This document shows, piece by piece, positions 38,171-52,600 of a DNA stretch of 64,000 bases. A model generated the notes under the pieces. It was given only the letters and a program-made list of their open reading frames with translations. It was not told the DNA's origin and did not search any database. Origin of the DNA: Eledone cirrhosa (lineage: Eukaryota; Mollusca; Cephalopoda; Octopoda; Eledonidae); contig OZ024743.1 in assembly GCA_964016885.1 (NCBI GenBank), positions 174,515,706-174,579,705 of the forward strand. The letters run 5' to 3'. The translations under genes were made by a program, and so were the position numbers. How positions within the stretch are numbered: position 1 is the first letter of the stretch; each line of letters opens with the position of its first letter.

Positions 38171-40802
38171 ATATAGGATGTAGGTAGTCTTTGATATACT
38201 GTACCTTTTATATAGGATGTAGGTAGTCTTTGATATACTGTACCTGTTATATAGGATGTAGGTAGTCTTTGAAATACTGTACCTATTATATGAGATGTAG
38301 GAAGTCTTTGATATACTGTACCTGTTATATAGGATGTAGGTAGTCTTTGATATACTGTACCTGTTAAATAGGATGTAGGTAGTCTTTGATATACTGTACC
38401 TGTTATATAGGATGTAGGTAGTCTTTGATATACTGTACCTGTTACATAGGATGTAGGTAGTCTTTGATATACTGTACCTGTTATATAGGATGTAGGTAGT
38501 CTTTGATATACTGTACCTGTTATATAGGATGTAGGTAGTGTTTGATATACTGTACCTGTTACATAGGATGTATATAGTCTTTGATATACTGTACCTGTTA
38601 TATAGGATGTAGGTAGTCTTTGATATACTGTACCTGTTATATAGGATCTAGGTAGTCTTTGATATACTGTACCTGTTATATAGGATGTAGGTAGTCTTTG
38701 ATATACTGTACCTGTTATATAGGATGTAGGTAGTCTTTGATATACTGTACCTGTTACATAGGATGTAGGTAGTCTTTGATATACTGTACCTGTTATATAT
38801 GATGTAGGTAGTCTTTGATATACTGTACCTGTTATATAGTATGTAGGTAGTCTTTGATATACTGTACCTGTTATATATGATGTAGGTAGTCTTTGATATA
38901 CTGTACCTGTTACATAGGATGTAGGTAGTCTTTGATATAATGTACCTGTTATATAGGATGTATGTAGTCTTTGGTATACTGTACCTGTTACATAGGATGT
39001 AGGTAGTCTTTGATATACTGTACCTGTTATATAGGATGTAGGTAGTCTTTGATATACTGTACCTGTTATATAGGATGTAGGTAGTCTTTGAAATACTGTA
39101 CCTATTATATGAGATGTAGGAAGTCTTTGATATACTGTACCTGTTATATAGGATGTAGGTAGTCTTTGATATACTGTACCTGTTAAATAGGATGTAGGTA
39201 GTCTTTGATATACTGTACCTGTTATATAGGATGTAGGTAGTCTTTGATATACTGTACCTGTTACATAGGATGTAGGTAGTCTTTGATATACTGTACCTGT
39301 TATATAGGATGTAGGTAGTCTTTGATATACTGTACCTGTTATATAGGATGTAGGTAGTGTTTGATATACTGTACCTGTTACATAGGATGTATATAGTCTT
39401 TGATATACTGTACCTGTTATATAGGATGTAGGTAGTCTTTGATATACTGTACCTGTTATATAGGATCTAGGTAGTCTTTGATATACTGTACCTGTTATAT
39501 AGGATGTAGGTAGTCTTTGATATACTGTACCTGTTATATAGGATGTAGGTAGTCTTTGATATACTGTACCTGTTACATAGGATGTAGGTAGTCTTTGATA
39601 TACTGTACCTGTTATATATGATGTAGGTAGTCTTTGATATACTGTACCTGTTATATAGTATGTAGGTAGTCTTTGATATACTGTACCTGTTATATATGAT
39701 GTAGGTAGTCTTTGATATACTGTACCTGTTACATAGGATGTAGGTAGTCTTTGATATAATGTACCTGTTATATAGGATGTATGTAGTCTTTGGTATACTG
39801 TACCTGTTACATAGGATGTAGGTAGTCTTTGATATACTGTACCTGTTATATAGGATGTAGGTAGTCTTTGATATACTGTACCTGTTATATAGGATGTAGG
39901 TAGTCTTTGAAATACTGTACCTATTATATGAGATGTAGGAAGTTTTTGATATACTGTACCTGTTATATAGGATGTAGGTAGTCTTTGATATACTGTACCT
40001 GTTATATAGGATGTAGGAAGTCTTTGATATACTGTACCTGTTATATAGGATGTAGGTAGTCTTTGATATACTGTACCTGTTATATGAGATGTAGGAAGTT
40101 TTTGATATACTGTACCTGTTATATAGGATGTAGGTAGTCTTTGATATACTGTACCTGTTATATAGGATGTAGGTAGTCTTTGATATACTGTACCTGTTAA
40201 ATAGGATGTAGGTAGTCTTTGATATACTGTACCTGTTATATAGGATGTAGGTAGTCTTTGATATACTGTACCTGTTACATAGGATGTAGGTAGTCTTTGA
40301 TATACTGTACCTGTTATATAGGATGTATGTAGTCTTTGGTATACTGTACCTGTTACATAGGATGTAGGTAGTCTTTGATATACTGTACCTGTTATATAGG
40401 ATGTAGGTAGTCTTTGATATACTGTACATGTTAAATAGGATGTAAGTAGTCGTTGATATACTGTAGCTGTTATATAGGATGTAGGTAGTCTTTGATATAC
40501 TGTACCTGTTATATAGGATGTAGGTAGTCTTTGATATACTGTACCTGTTATATAGGATGTAGGTAGTCTTTGATATACTGTACCTGTTATATAGGATGTA
40601 GGTAGTCTTTGATATACTGTACCTGTTATATAGGATGTAGGTAGTCTTTGAAATACTGTACCTATTATATGAGATGTAGGAAGTCTTTGATATACTGTAC
40701 CTGTTATATAGGATGTAGGTAGTCTTTGATATACTGTACCTGTTATATAGGATGTAGGTAGTCTTTGATATACTGTACATGTTAAATAGGATGTAGGTAG
40801 TC

Positions 40803-41172
40803 CTTGATATACTGTACCTGTTATATAGGATGTAGGTAGTCTTTGATATACTGTACCTGTTATATAGGATGTAGGTAGTCTTTGATATACTGTACCTGTT
40901 GTATAGGATCTAGGTAGTGTTTGATATACTGTACCTGTTATATAGGATGTAGGTAGTCTTTGATATACTGTACCTGTTATATATGATGTAGGTAGTCTTT
41001 GATATACTGTACCTGTTACATAGGATGTAGGTAGTCTTTGATATACTGTACCTGTTATATAGGATGTATGTAGTCTTTGGTATACTGTACCTGTTACATA
41101 GGATGTAGGTAGTCTTTGATATACTGTACCTGTTATATAGGATGTAGGTAGTTTTGATATACTGTACCTGTT
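40803..41172. repeat. Double-marked module 4
   Basis: The marker C is at 40803, the GTATAGGATCTAGG unit is at about 40900, and the 38-bp unit is 41135-41172. It lies 3,002 bases from module 3. Confidence 0.95.
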
Positions 41173-42528
41173 ATATAGGATGTAGGTAGTCTTTGATATA
41201 CTGTACCTTTTATATAGGATGTAGGTAGTCTTTGATATACTGTACCTGTTATATAGGATGTAGGTAGTCTTTGAAATACTGTACCTATTATATGAGATGT
41301 AGGAAGTCTTTGATATACTGTACCTGTTATATAGGATGTAGGTAGTCTTTGATATACTGTACCTGTTAAATAGGATGTAGGTAGTCTTTGATATACTGTA
41401 CCTGTTATATAGGATGTAGGTAGTCTTTGATATACTGTACCTGTTACATAGGATGTAGGTAGTCTTTGATATACTGTACCTGTTATATAGGATGTAGGTA
41501 GTCTTTGATATACTGTACCTGTTATATAGGATGTAGGTAGTGTTTGATATACTGTACCTGTTACATAGGATGTATATAGTCTTTGATATACTGTACCTGT
41601 TATATAGGATGTAGGTAGTCTTTGATATACTGTACCTGTTATATAGGATCTAGGTAGTCTTTGATATACTGTACCTGTTATATAGGATGTAGGTAGTCTT
41701 TGATATACTGTACCTGTTATATAGGATGTAGGTAGTCTTTGATATACTGTACCTGTTACATAGGATGTAGGTAGTCTTTGATATACTGTACCTGTTATAT
41801 ATGATGTAGGTAGTCTTTGATATACTGTACCTGTTATATAGTATGTAGGTAGTCTTTGATATACTGTACCTGTTATATATGATGTAGGTAGTCTTTGATA
41901 TACTGTACCTGTTACATAGGATGTAGGTAGTCTTTGATATAATGTACCTGTTATATAGGATGTATGTAGTCTTTGGTATACTGTACCTGTTACATAGGAT
42001 GTAGGTAGTCTTTGATATACTGTACCTGTTATATAGGATGTAGGTAGTCTTTGATATACTGTACCTGTTATATAGGATGTAGGTAGTCTTTGAAATACTG
42101 TACCTATTATATGAGATGTAGGAAGTTTTTGATATACTGTACCTGTTATATAGGATGTAGGTAGTCTTTGATATACTGTACCTGTTATATAGGATGTAGG
42201 TAGTCTTTGATATACTGTACCTGTTAAATAGGATGTAGGTAGTCTTTGATATACTGTACCTGTTATATAGGATGTAGGTAGTCTTTGATATACTGTACCT
42301 GTTATATAGGATGTAGGTAGTCTTTGATATACTGTACCTGTTACATAGGATGTAGGTAGTCTTTGATATACTGTACCTGTTATATAGGATGTAGGTAGTC
42401 TTTGATATACTGTACCTGTTATATAGGATGTAGGTAGTCTTTGATATACTGTACCTGTTATATAGGATGTAGGTAGTCTTTGATATACTGTACCTGTTAT
42501 ATAGGATGTAGGAAGTCTTTGATATACT

Positions 42529-45500
42529 TTACCTGTTATATAGGATGTAGGTAGTCTTTGATATACTGTACCTGTTATATAGGATGTAGGTAGTCTTTGA
42601 TATACTGTACCTGTTATATAGGATGTAGGTAGTCTTTGATATACTGTACCTGTTATATAGGATGTAGGTAGTCTTTGATATACTGTACCTGTTATATAGG
42701 ATGTACGTAGTCTTTGATATACTGTACCTCTTATATGAGATGTAGGAAGTCTTTGATATACTGTACCTGTTATATAGGATGTAGGTAGTCTTTGATATAC
42801 TGTACCTGTTATATGAGATGTAGGAAGTTTTTGATATACTGTACCTGTTATATAGGATGTAGGTAGTCTTTGATATACTGTACCTGTTATATAGGATGTA
42901 GGTAGTCTTTGATATACTGTACCTGTTAAATAGGATGTAGGTAGTCTTTGATATACTGTACCTGTTATATAGGATGTAGGTAGTCTTTGATATACTGTAC
43001 CTGTTACATAGGATGTAGGTAGTCTTTGATATACTGTACCTGTTATATAGGATGTATGTAGTCTTTGGTATACTGTACCTGTTACATAGGATGTAGGTAG
43101 TCTTTGATATACTGTACCTGTTATATAGGATGTAGGTAGTCTTTGATATACTGTACCTGTTATATAGGATGTAGGTAGTATTTGATATACTGTATCTGTT
43201 ATATAGGATGTAGGTAGTCTTTGATATACTGTACCTGTTATATAGGATGTAGGTAGTCTTTGATATACTGTACATGTTAAATAGGATGTAGGTAGTCTTT
43301 GATATACTGTACCTGTTATATAGGATGTAGGTAGTCTTTGATATACTGTACCTGTTATAAATGATGTAGGTAGTCTTTGATATACTGTACCTGTTACATA
43401 GGATGTAGGTAGTCTTTGATATACTGTACCTGTTATATAGGATGTATGTAGTCTTTGGTATACTGTACCTGTTACATAGGATGTAGGTAGTCTTTGATAT
43501 ACTGTACCTGTTATATAGGATGTAGGTAGTCTTTGATATACTGTACCTATTATATAGGATGTAGGTAGTCTTTGATATACTGTACCTGTTACATAGGATG
43601 TAGGTAGTCTTTGATATACTGTACCTGTTATATAGGATGTAGGTAGTCTTTGATATACTGTACCTGTTACATAGGATGTAGGTAGTCTTTGATATACTGT
43701 ACCTGTTATATAGGATGTAGGTAGTCTTTGATATACTGTACCTGTTATATAGGATGTAGGTAGTCTTTGATATACTGTACCTGTTATATAGGATGTAGGT
43801 AGTCTTTGATATACTGTACCTGTTATATAGGATGTAGGAAGTCTTTGATATACTTTACCTGTTATATAGGATGTAGGTAGTCTTTGATATACTGTACCTG
43901 TTATATAGGATGTAGGTAGTCTTTGATATACTGTACCTGTTATATAGGATGTAGGTAGTCTTTGATATACTGTACCTGTTATATAGGATGTACGTAGTCT
44001 TTGATATACTGTACCTGTTATATGAGATGTAGGAAGTCTTTGATATACTGTACCTGTTATATAGGATGTAGGTAGTCTTTGATATACTGTACCTGTTATA
44101 TGAGATGTAGGAAGTTTTTGATATACTGTACCTGTTATATAGGATGTAGGTAGTCTTTGATATACTGTACCTGTTATATAGGATGTAGGTAGTCTTTGAT
44201 ATACTGTACCTGTTAAATAGGATGTAGGTAGTCTTTGATATACTGTACCTGTTATATAGGATGTAGGTAGTCTTTGATATACTGTACCTGTTACATAGGA
44301 TGTAGGTAGTCTTTGATATACTGTACCTGTTATATAGGATGTATGTAGTCTTTGGTATACTGTACCTGTTACATAGGATGTAGGTAGTCTTTGATATACT
44401 GTACCTGTTATATAGGATGTAGGTAGTCTTTGATATACTGTACATGTTAAATAGGATGTAAGTAGTCGTTGATATACTGTAGCTGTTATATAGGATGTAG
44501 GTAGTCTTTGATATACTGTACCTGTTATATAGGATGTAGGTAGTCTTTGATATACTGTACCTGTTATATAGGATGTAGGTAGTCTTTGATATACTGTACC
44601 TGTTATATAGGATGTAGGTAGTCTTTGATATACTGTACCTGTTATATAGGATGTAGGTAGTCTTTGAAATACTGTACCTATTATATGAGATGTAGGAAGT
44701 CTTTGATATACTGTACCTGTTATATAGGATGTAGGTAGTCTTTGATATACTGTACCTGTTATATAGGATGTAGGTAGTCTTTGATATACTGTACATGTTA
44801 AATAGGATGTAGGTAGTCCTTGATATACTGTACCTGTTATATAGGATGTAGGTAGTCTTTGATATACTGTACCTGTTATATAGGATGTAGGTAGTCTTTG
44901 ATATACTGTACCTGTTGTATAGGATCTAGGTAGTGTTTGATATACTGTACCTGTTATATAGGATGTAGGTAGTCTTTGATATACTGTACCTGTTATATAT
45001 GATGTAGGTAGTCTTTGATATACTGTACCTGTTACATAGGATGTAGGTAGTCTTTGATATACTGTACCTGTTATATAGGATGTATGTAGTCTTTGGTATA
45101 CTGTACCTGTTACATAGGATGTAGGTAGTCTTTGATATACTGTACCTGTTATATAGGATGTAGGTAGTTTTGATATACTGTACCTGTTATATAGGATGTA
45201 GGTAGTCTTTGATATACTGTACCTTTTATATAGGATGTAGGTAGTCTTTGATATACTGTACCTGTTATATAGGATGTAGGTAGTCTTTGAAATACTGTAC
45301 CTATTATATGAGATGTAGGAAGTCTTTGATATACTGTACCTGTTATATAGGATGTAGGTAGTCTTTGATATACTGTACCTGTTAAATAGGATGTAGGTAG
45401 TCTTTGATATACTGTACCTGTTATATAGGATGTAGGTAGTCTTTGATATACTGTACCTGTTACATAGGATGTAGGTAGTCTTTGATATACTGTACCTGTT

Positions 45501-48500
45501 ATATAGGATGTAGGTAGTCTTTGATATACTGTACCTGTTATATAGGATGTAGGTAGTGTTTGATATACTGTACCTGTTACATAGGATGTATATAGTCTTT
45601 GATATACTGTACCTGTTATATAGGATGTAGGTAGTCTTTGATATACTGTACCTGTTATATAGGATCTAGGTAGTCTTTGATATACTGTACCTGTTATATA
45701 GGATGTAGGTAGTCTTTGATATACTGTACCTGTTATATAGGATGTAGGTAGTCTTTGATATACTGTACCTGTTACATAGGATGTAGGTAGTCTTTGATAT
45801 ACTGTACCTGTTATATATGATGTAGGTAGTCTTTGATATACTGTACCTGTTATATAGTATGTAGGTAGTCTTTGATATACTGTACCTGTTATATATGATG
45901 TAGGTAGTCTTTGATATACTGTACCTGTTACATAGGATGTAGGTAGTCTTTGATATACTGTACCTGTTATATAGGATGTATGTAGTCTTTGGTATACTGT
46001 ACCTGTTACATAGGATGTAGGTAGTCTTTGATATACTGTACCTGTTATATAGGATGTAGGTAGTCTTTGATATACTGTACCTGTTATATAGGATGTAGGA
46101 AGTCTTTGATATACTTTACCTGTTATATAGGATGTAGGTAGTCTTTGATATACTGTACCTGTTATATAGGATGTAGGTAGTCTTTGATATACTGTACCTG
46201 TTATATAGGATGTAGGTAGTCTTTGATATACTGTACCTGTTATATAGGATGTAGGTAGTCTTTGATATACTGTACCTGTTATATAGGATGTACGTAGTCT
46301 TTGATATACTGTACCTCTTATATGAGATGTAGGAAGTCTTTGATATACTGTACCTGTTATATAGGATGTAGGTAGTCTTTGATATACTGTACCTGTTATA
46401 TGAGATGTAGGAAGTTTTTGATATACTGTACCTGTTATATAGGATGTAGGTAGTCTTTGATATACTGTACCTGTTATATAGGATGTAGGTAGTCTTTGAT
46501 ATACTGTACCTGTTAAATAGGATGTAGGTAGTCTTTGATATACTGTACCTGTTATATAGGATGTAGGTAGTCTTTGATATACTGTACCTGTTACATAGGA
46601 TGTAGGTAGTCTTTGATATACTGTACCTGTTATATAGGATGTATGTAGTCTTTGGTATACTGTACCTGTTACATAGGATGTAGGTAGTCTTTGATATACT
46701 GTACCTGTTATATAGGATGTAGGTAGTCTTTGATATACTGTACCTGTTATATAGGATGTAGGTAGTATTTGATATACTGTATCTGTTATATAGGATGTAG
46801 GTAGTCTTTGATATACTGTACCTGTTATATAGGATGTAGGTAGTCTTTGATATACTGTACATGTTAAATAGGATGTAGGTAGTCTTTGATATACTGTACC
46901 TGTTATATAGGATGTAGGTAGTCTTTGATATACTGTACCTGTTATAAATGATGTAGGTAGTCTTTGATATACTGTACCTGTTACATAGGATGTAGGTAGT
47001 CTTTGATATACTGTACCTGTTATATAGGATGTATGTAGTCTTTGGTATACTGTACCTGTTACATAGGATGTAGGTAGTCTTTGATATACTGTACCTGTTA
47101 TATAGGATGTAGGTAGTCTTTGATATACTGTACCTATTATATAGGATGTAGGTAGTCTTTGATATACTGTACCTGTTACATAGGATGTAGGTAGTCTTTG
47201 ATATACTGTACCTGTTATATAGGATGTAGGTAGTCTTTGATATACTGTACCTGTTACATAGGATGTAGGTAGTCTTTGATATACTGTACCTGTTATATAG
47301 GATGTAGGTAGTCTTTGATATACTGTACCTGTTATATAGGATGTAGGTAGTCTTTGATATACTGTACCTGTTATATAGGATGTAGGTAGTCTTTGATATA
47401 CTGTACCTGTTATATAGGATGTAGGAAGTCTTTGATATACTTTACCTGTTATATAGGATGTAGGTAGTCTTTGATATACTGTACCTGTTATATAGGATGT
47501 AGGTAGTCTTTGATATACTGTACCTGTTATATAGGATGTAGGTAGTCTTTGATATACTGTACCTGTTATATAGGATGTACGTAGTCTTTGATATACTGTA
47601 CCTGTTATATGAGATGTAGGAAGTCTTTGATATACTGTACCTGTTATATAGGATGTAGGTAGTCTTTGATATACTGTACCTGTTATATGAGATGTAGGAA
47701 GTTTTTGATATACTGTACCTGTTATATAGGATGTAGGTAGTCTTTGATATACTGTACCTGTTATATAGGATGTAGGTAGTCTTTGATATACTGTACCTGT
47801 TAAATAGGATGTAGGTAGTCTTTGATATACTGTACCTGTTATATAGGATGTAGGTAGTCTTTGATATACTGTACCTGTTACATAGGATGTAGGTAGTCTT
47901 TGATATACTGTACCTGTTATATAGGATGTATGTAGTCTTTGGTATACTGTACCTGTTACATAGGATGTAGGTAGTCTTTGATATACTGTACCTGTTATAT
48001 AGGATGTAGGTAGTCTTTGATATACTGTACATGTTAAATAGGATGTAAGTAGTCGTTGATATACTGTAGCTGTTATATAGGATGTAGGTAGTCTTTGATA
48101 TACTGTACCTGTTATATAGGATGTAGGTAGTCTTTGATATACTGTACCTGTTATATAGGATGTAGGTAGTCTTTGATATACTGTACCTGTTATATAGGAT
48201 GTAGGTAGTCTTTGATATACTGTACCTGTTATATAGGATGTAGGTAGTCTTTGAAATACTGTACCTATTATATGAGATGTAGGAAGTCTTTGATATACTG
48301 TACCTGTTATATAGGATGTAGGTAGTCTTTGATATACTGTACCTGTTATATAGGATGTAGGTAGTCTTTGATATACTGTACATGTTAAATAGGATGTAGG
48401 TAGTCCTTGATATACTGTACCTGTTATATAGGATGTAGGTAGTCTTTGATATACTGTACCTGTTATATAGGATGTAGGTAGTCTTTGATATACTGTACCT

Positions 48501-48750
48501 GTTGTATAGGATCTAGGTAGTGTTTGATATACTGTACCTGTTATATAGGATGTAGGTAGTCTTTGATATACTGTACCTGTTATATATGATGTAGGTAGTC
48601 TTTGATATACTGTACCTGTTACATAGGATGTAGGTAGTCTTTGATATACTGTACCTGTTATATAGGATGTATGTAGTCTTTGGTATACTGTACCTGTTAC
48701 ATAGGATGTAGGTAGTCTTTGATATACTGTACCTGTTATATAGGATGTAG
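42529..48750. repeat. Tandem segmental duplication with a 3,587-bp shift (92 units less one base)
   Basis: 42529-43275 matches 46116-46862, and 43855-44796 matches 47442-48383, both identical in minus-strand translation and both at the same shift. Each copy ends in a double-marked module (44819 and 48406). Left of 42.5 kb the shift becomes 4,016, because 11 units present at about 42.07-42.5 kb are missing near 46.1 kb. The CTCTTATATGAG variant near 42728 and 46315 is shared by both copies. Confidence 0.85.
44819..45188. repeat. Double-marked module 5
   Basis: The marker C is at 44819 and the 38-bp unit is 45151-45188. It lies 4,016 bases from module 4. Confidence 0.95.
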
Positions 48751-48775
48751 GTAGTTTTGATATACTGTACCTGTT
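48406..48775. repeat. Double-marked module 6
   Basis: The marker C is at 48406 and the 38-bp unit is 48738-48775. It lies 3,587 bases from module 5. Confidence 0.95.
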
Positions 48776-50131
48776 ATATAGGATGTAGGTAGTCTTTGAT
48801 ATACTGTACCTTTTATATAGGATGTAGGTAGTCTTTGATATACTGTACCTGTTATATAGGATGTAGGTAGTCTTTGAAATACTGTACCTATTATATGAGA
48901 TGTAGGAAGTCTTTGATATACTGTACCTGTTATATAGGATGTAGGTAGTCTTTGATATACTGTACCTGTTAAATAGGATGTAGGTAGTCTTTGATATACT
49001 GTACCTGTTATATAGGATGTAGGTAGTCTTTGATATACTGTACCTGTTACATAGGATGTAGGTAGTCTTTGATATACTGTACCTGTTATATAGGATGTAG
49101 GTAGTCTTTGATATACTGTACCTGTTATATAGGATGTAGGTAGTGTTTGATATACTGTACCTGTTACATAGGATGTATATAGTCTTTGATATACTGTACC
49201 TGTTATATAGGATGTAGGTAGTCTTTGATATACTGTACCTGTTATATAGGATCTAGGTAGTCTTTGATATACTGTACCTGTTATATAGGATGTAGGTAGT
49301 CTTTGATATACTGTACCTGTTATATAGGATGTAGGTAGTCTTTGATATACTGTACCTGTTACATAGGATGTAGGTAGTCTTTGATATACTGTACCTGTTA
49401 TATATGATGTAGGTAGTCTTTGATATACTGTACCTGTTATATAGTATGTAGGTAGTCTTTGATATACTGTACCTGTTATATATGATGTAGGTAGTCTTTG
49501 ATATACTGTACCTGTTACATAGGATGTAGGTAGTCTTTGATATACTGTACCTGTTATATAGGATGTATGTAGTCTTTGGTATACTGTACCTGTTACATAG
49601 GATGTAGGTAGTCTTTGATATACTGTACCTGTTATATAGGATGTAGGTAGTCTTTGATATACTGTACCTGTTATATAGGATGTAGGTAGTCTTTGAAATA
49701 CTGTACCTATTATATGAGATGTAGGAAGTTTTTGATATACTGTACCTGTTATATAGGATGTAGGTAGTCTTTGATATACTGTACCTGTTATATAGGATGT
49801 AGGTAGTCTTTGATATACTGTACCTGTTAAATAGGATGTAGGTAGTCTTTGATATACTGTACCTGTTATATAGGATGTAGGTAGTCTTTGATATACTGTA
49901 CCTGTTATATAGGATGTAGGTAGTCTTTGATATACTGTACCTGTTACATAGGATGTAGGTAGTCTTTGATATACTGTACCTGTTATATAGGATGTAGGTA
50001 GTCTTTGATATACTGTACCTGTTATATAGGATGTAGGTAGTCTTTGATATACTGTACCTGTTATATAGGATGTAGGTAGTCTTTGATATACTGTACCTGT
50101 TATATAGGATGTAGGAAGTCTTTGATATACT

Positions 50132-52600
50132 TTACCTGTTATATAGGATGTAGGTAGTCTTTGATATACTGTACCTGTTATATAGGATGTAGGTAGTCTT
50201 TGATATACTGTACCTGTTATATAGGATGTAGGTAGTCTTTGATATACTGTACCTGTTATATAGGATGTAGGTAGTCTTTGATATACTGTACCTGTTATAT
50301 AGGATGTACGTAGTCTTTGATATACTGTACCTGTTATATGAGATGTAGGAAGTCTTTGATATACTGTACCTGTTATATAGGATGTAGGTAGTCTTTGATA
50401 TACTGTACCTGTTATATGAGATGTAGGAAGTTTTTGATATACTGTACCTGTTATATAGGATGTAGGTAGTCTTTGATATACTGTACCTGTTATATAGGAT
50501 GTAGGTAGTCTTTGATATACTGTACCTGTTAAATAGGATGTAGGTAGTCTTTGATATACTGTACCTGTTATATAGGATGTAGGTAGTCTTTGATATACTG
50601 TACCTGTTACATAGGATGTAGGTAGTCTTTGATATACTGTACCTGTTATATAGGATGTATGTAGTCTTTGGTATACTGTACCTGTTACATAGGATGTAGG
50701 TAGTCTTTGATATACTGTACCTGTTATATAGGATGTAGGTAGTCTTTGATATACTGTACCTGTTATATAGGATGTAGGTAGTATTTGATATACTGTATCT
50801 GTTATATAGGATGTAGGTAGTCTTTGATATACTGTACCTGTTATATAGGATGTAGGTAGTCTTTGATATACTGTACATGTTAAATAGGATGTAGGTAGTC
50901 TTTGATATACTGTACCTGTTATATAGGATGTAGGTAGTCTTTGATATACTGTACCTGTTATATAGGATGTAGGTAGTCTTTGATATACTGTACCTGTTAT
51001 ATAGGATGTAGGTAATGTTTGATATACTGTACCTGTTATATAGGATGTAGGTAGTCTTTGATATACTGTACCTGTTATATATGATGTAGGTAGTCTTTGA
51101 TATACTGTACCTGTTACATAGGATGTAGGTAGTCTTTGATATACTGTACCTGTTATATAGGATGTATGTAGTCTTTGGTATACTGTACCTGTTACATAGG
51201 ATGTAGGTAGTCTTTGATATACTGTACCTGTTATATAGGATGTAGGTAGTCTTTGATATACTGTACCTATTATATAGGATGTAGGTAGTCTTTGATATAC
51301 TGTACCTGTTACATAGGATGTAGGTAGTCTTTGATATACTGTACCTGTTATATAGGATGTAGGTAGTCTTTGATATACTGTACCTGTTACATAGGATGTA
51401 GGTAGTCTTTGATATACTGTACCTGTTACATAGGATGTAGGTAGTCTTTGATATACTGTACCTGTTATATAGGATGTATGTAGTCTTTGGTATACTGTAC
51501 CTGTTACATAGGATGTAGGTAGTCTTTGATATACTGTACCTGTTATATAGGATGTAGGTAGTCTTTGATATACTGTAACTATTATATAGGATGTAGGTAG
51601 TCTTTGATATACTGTACCTGCTATATAGGATGTAGGTAGTCTTTGATATACTCTACCTGTTATATGAGATGTAGGAAGTCTTTGATATACTCTACCTGTT
51701 ATATAGGATGTAGGTAGTCTTTGATATACTGTACCTGTTATATAGGATGTAGGTAGTCTGTGATATACTGTACCTGTTATATAGGATGTACGTAGTCTTT
51801 GATATGCTGTACCTGTTATATGAGATGTAGGAAGTCTTTGATATACTCTACCTGTTATATAGGATGTAGGTAGTCTTTGATATACTGTACCTGTTATATA
51901 GGATGTAGGTAGTCTTTGATATACTGTACCTGTTATATAGGATGTAGGTAGTCTTTGATATACTGTACCTGTTATATAGGATGTATGTAGTCTTTGGTAT
52001 ACTGTACCTGTTACATAGGATGTAGGTAGTCTTTGATATACTGTACCTGTTATATAGGATGTAGGTAGTCTTTGATATACTGTACCTGTTATATAGGATG
52101 TAGGTAGTATTTGATATACTGTACCTGTTATATAGGATGTAGGTAGTCTTTGATATACTGTACCTGTTATATAGGATGTAGGTAGTCTTTGATATACTGT
52201 ACATGTTAAATAGGATGTAGGTAGTCTTTGATATACTGTACCTGTTATATAGGATGTAGGTAGTCTTTGATATACTGTACCTGTTATATAGGATGTAGGT
52301 AGTCTTTGATATACTGTACCTGTTATATAGGATGTAGGTAGTGTTTGATATACTGTACCTGTTATATAGGATGTAGGTAGTCTTTGATATACTGTACCTG
52401 TTATAAATGATGTAGGTAGTCTTTGATATACTGTACCTGTTACATAGGATGTAGGTAGTCTTTGATATACTGTACCTGTTATATAGGATGTATGTAGTCT
52501 TTGGTATACTGTACCTGTTACATAGGATGTAGGTAGTCTTTGATATACTGTACCTGTTATATAGGATGTAGGTAGTCTTTGATATACTGTACCTATTATA
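50132..52600. repeat. Block T, right copy
   Basis: 50132-50878 is nearly the same as 46116-46862 and 42529-43275 in minus-strand translation (248 codons, one Asn/Lys difference seen). The part from about 50.4 kb on follows the variant order of 33.2-35.4 kb. The block thus joins sequences that are separate elsewhere, which makes it a mosaic. Ends are approximate. Confidence 0.65.
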
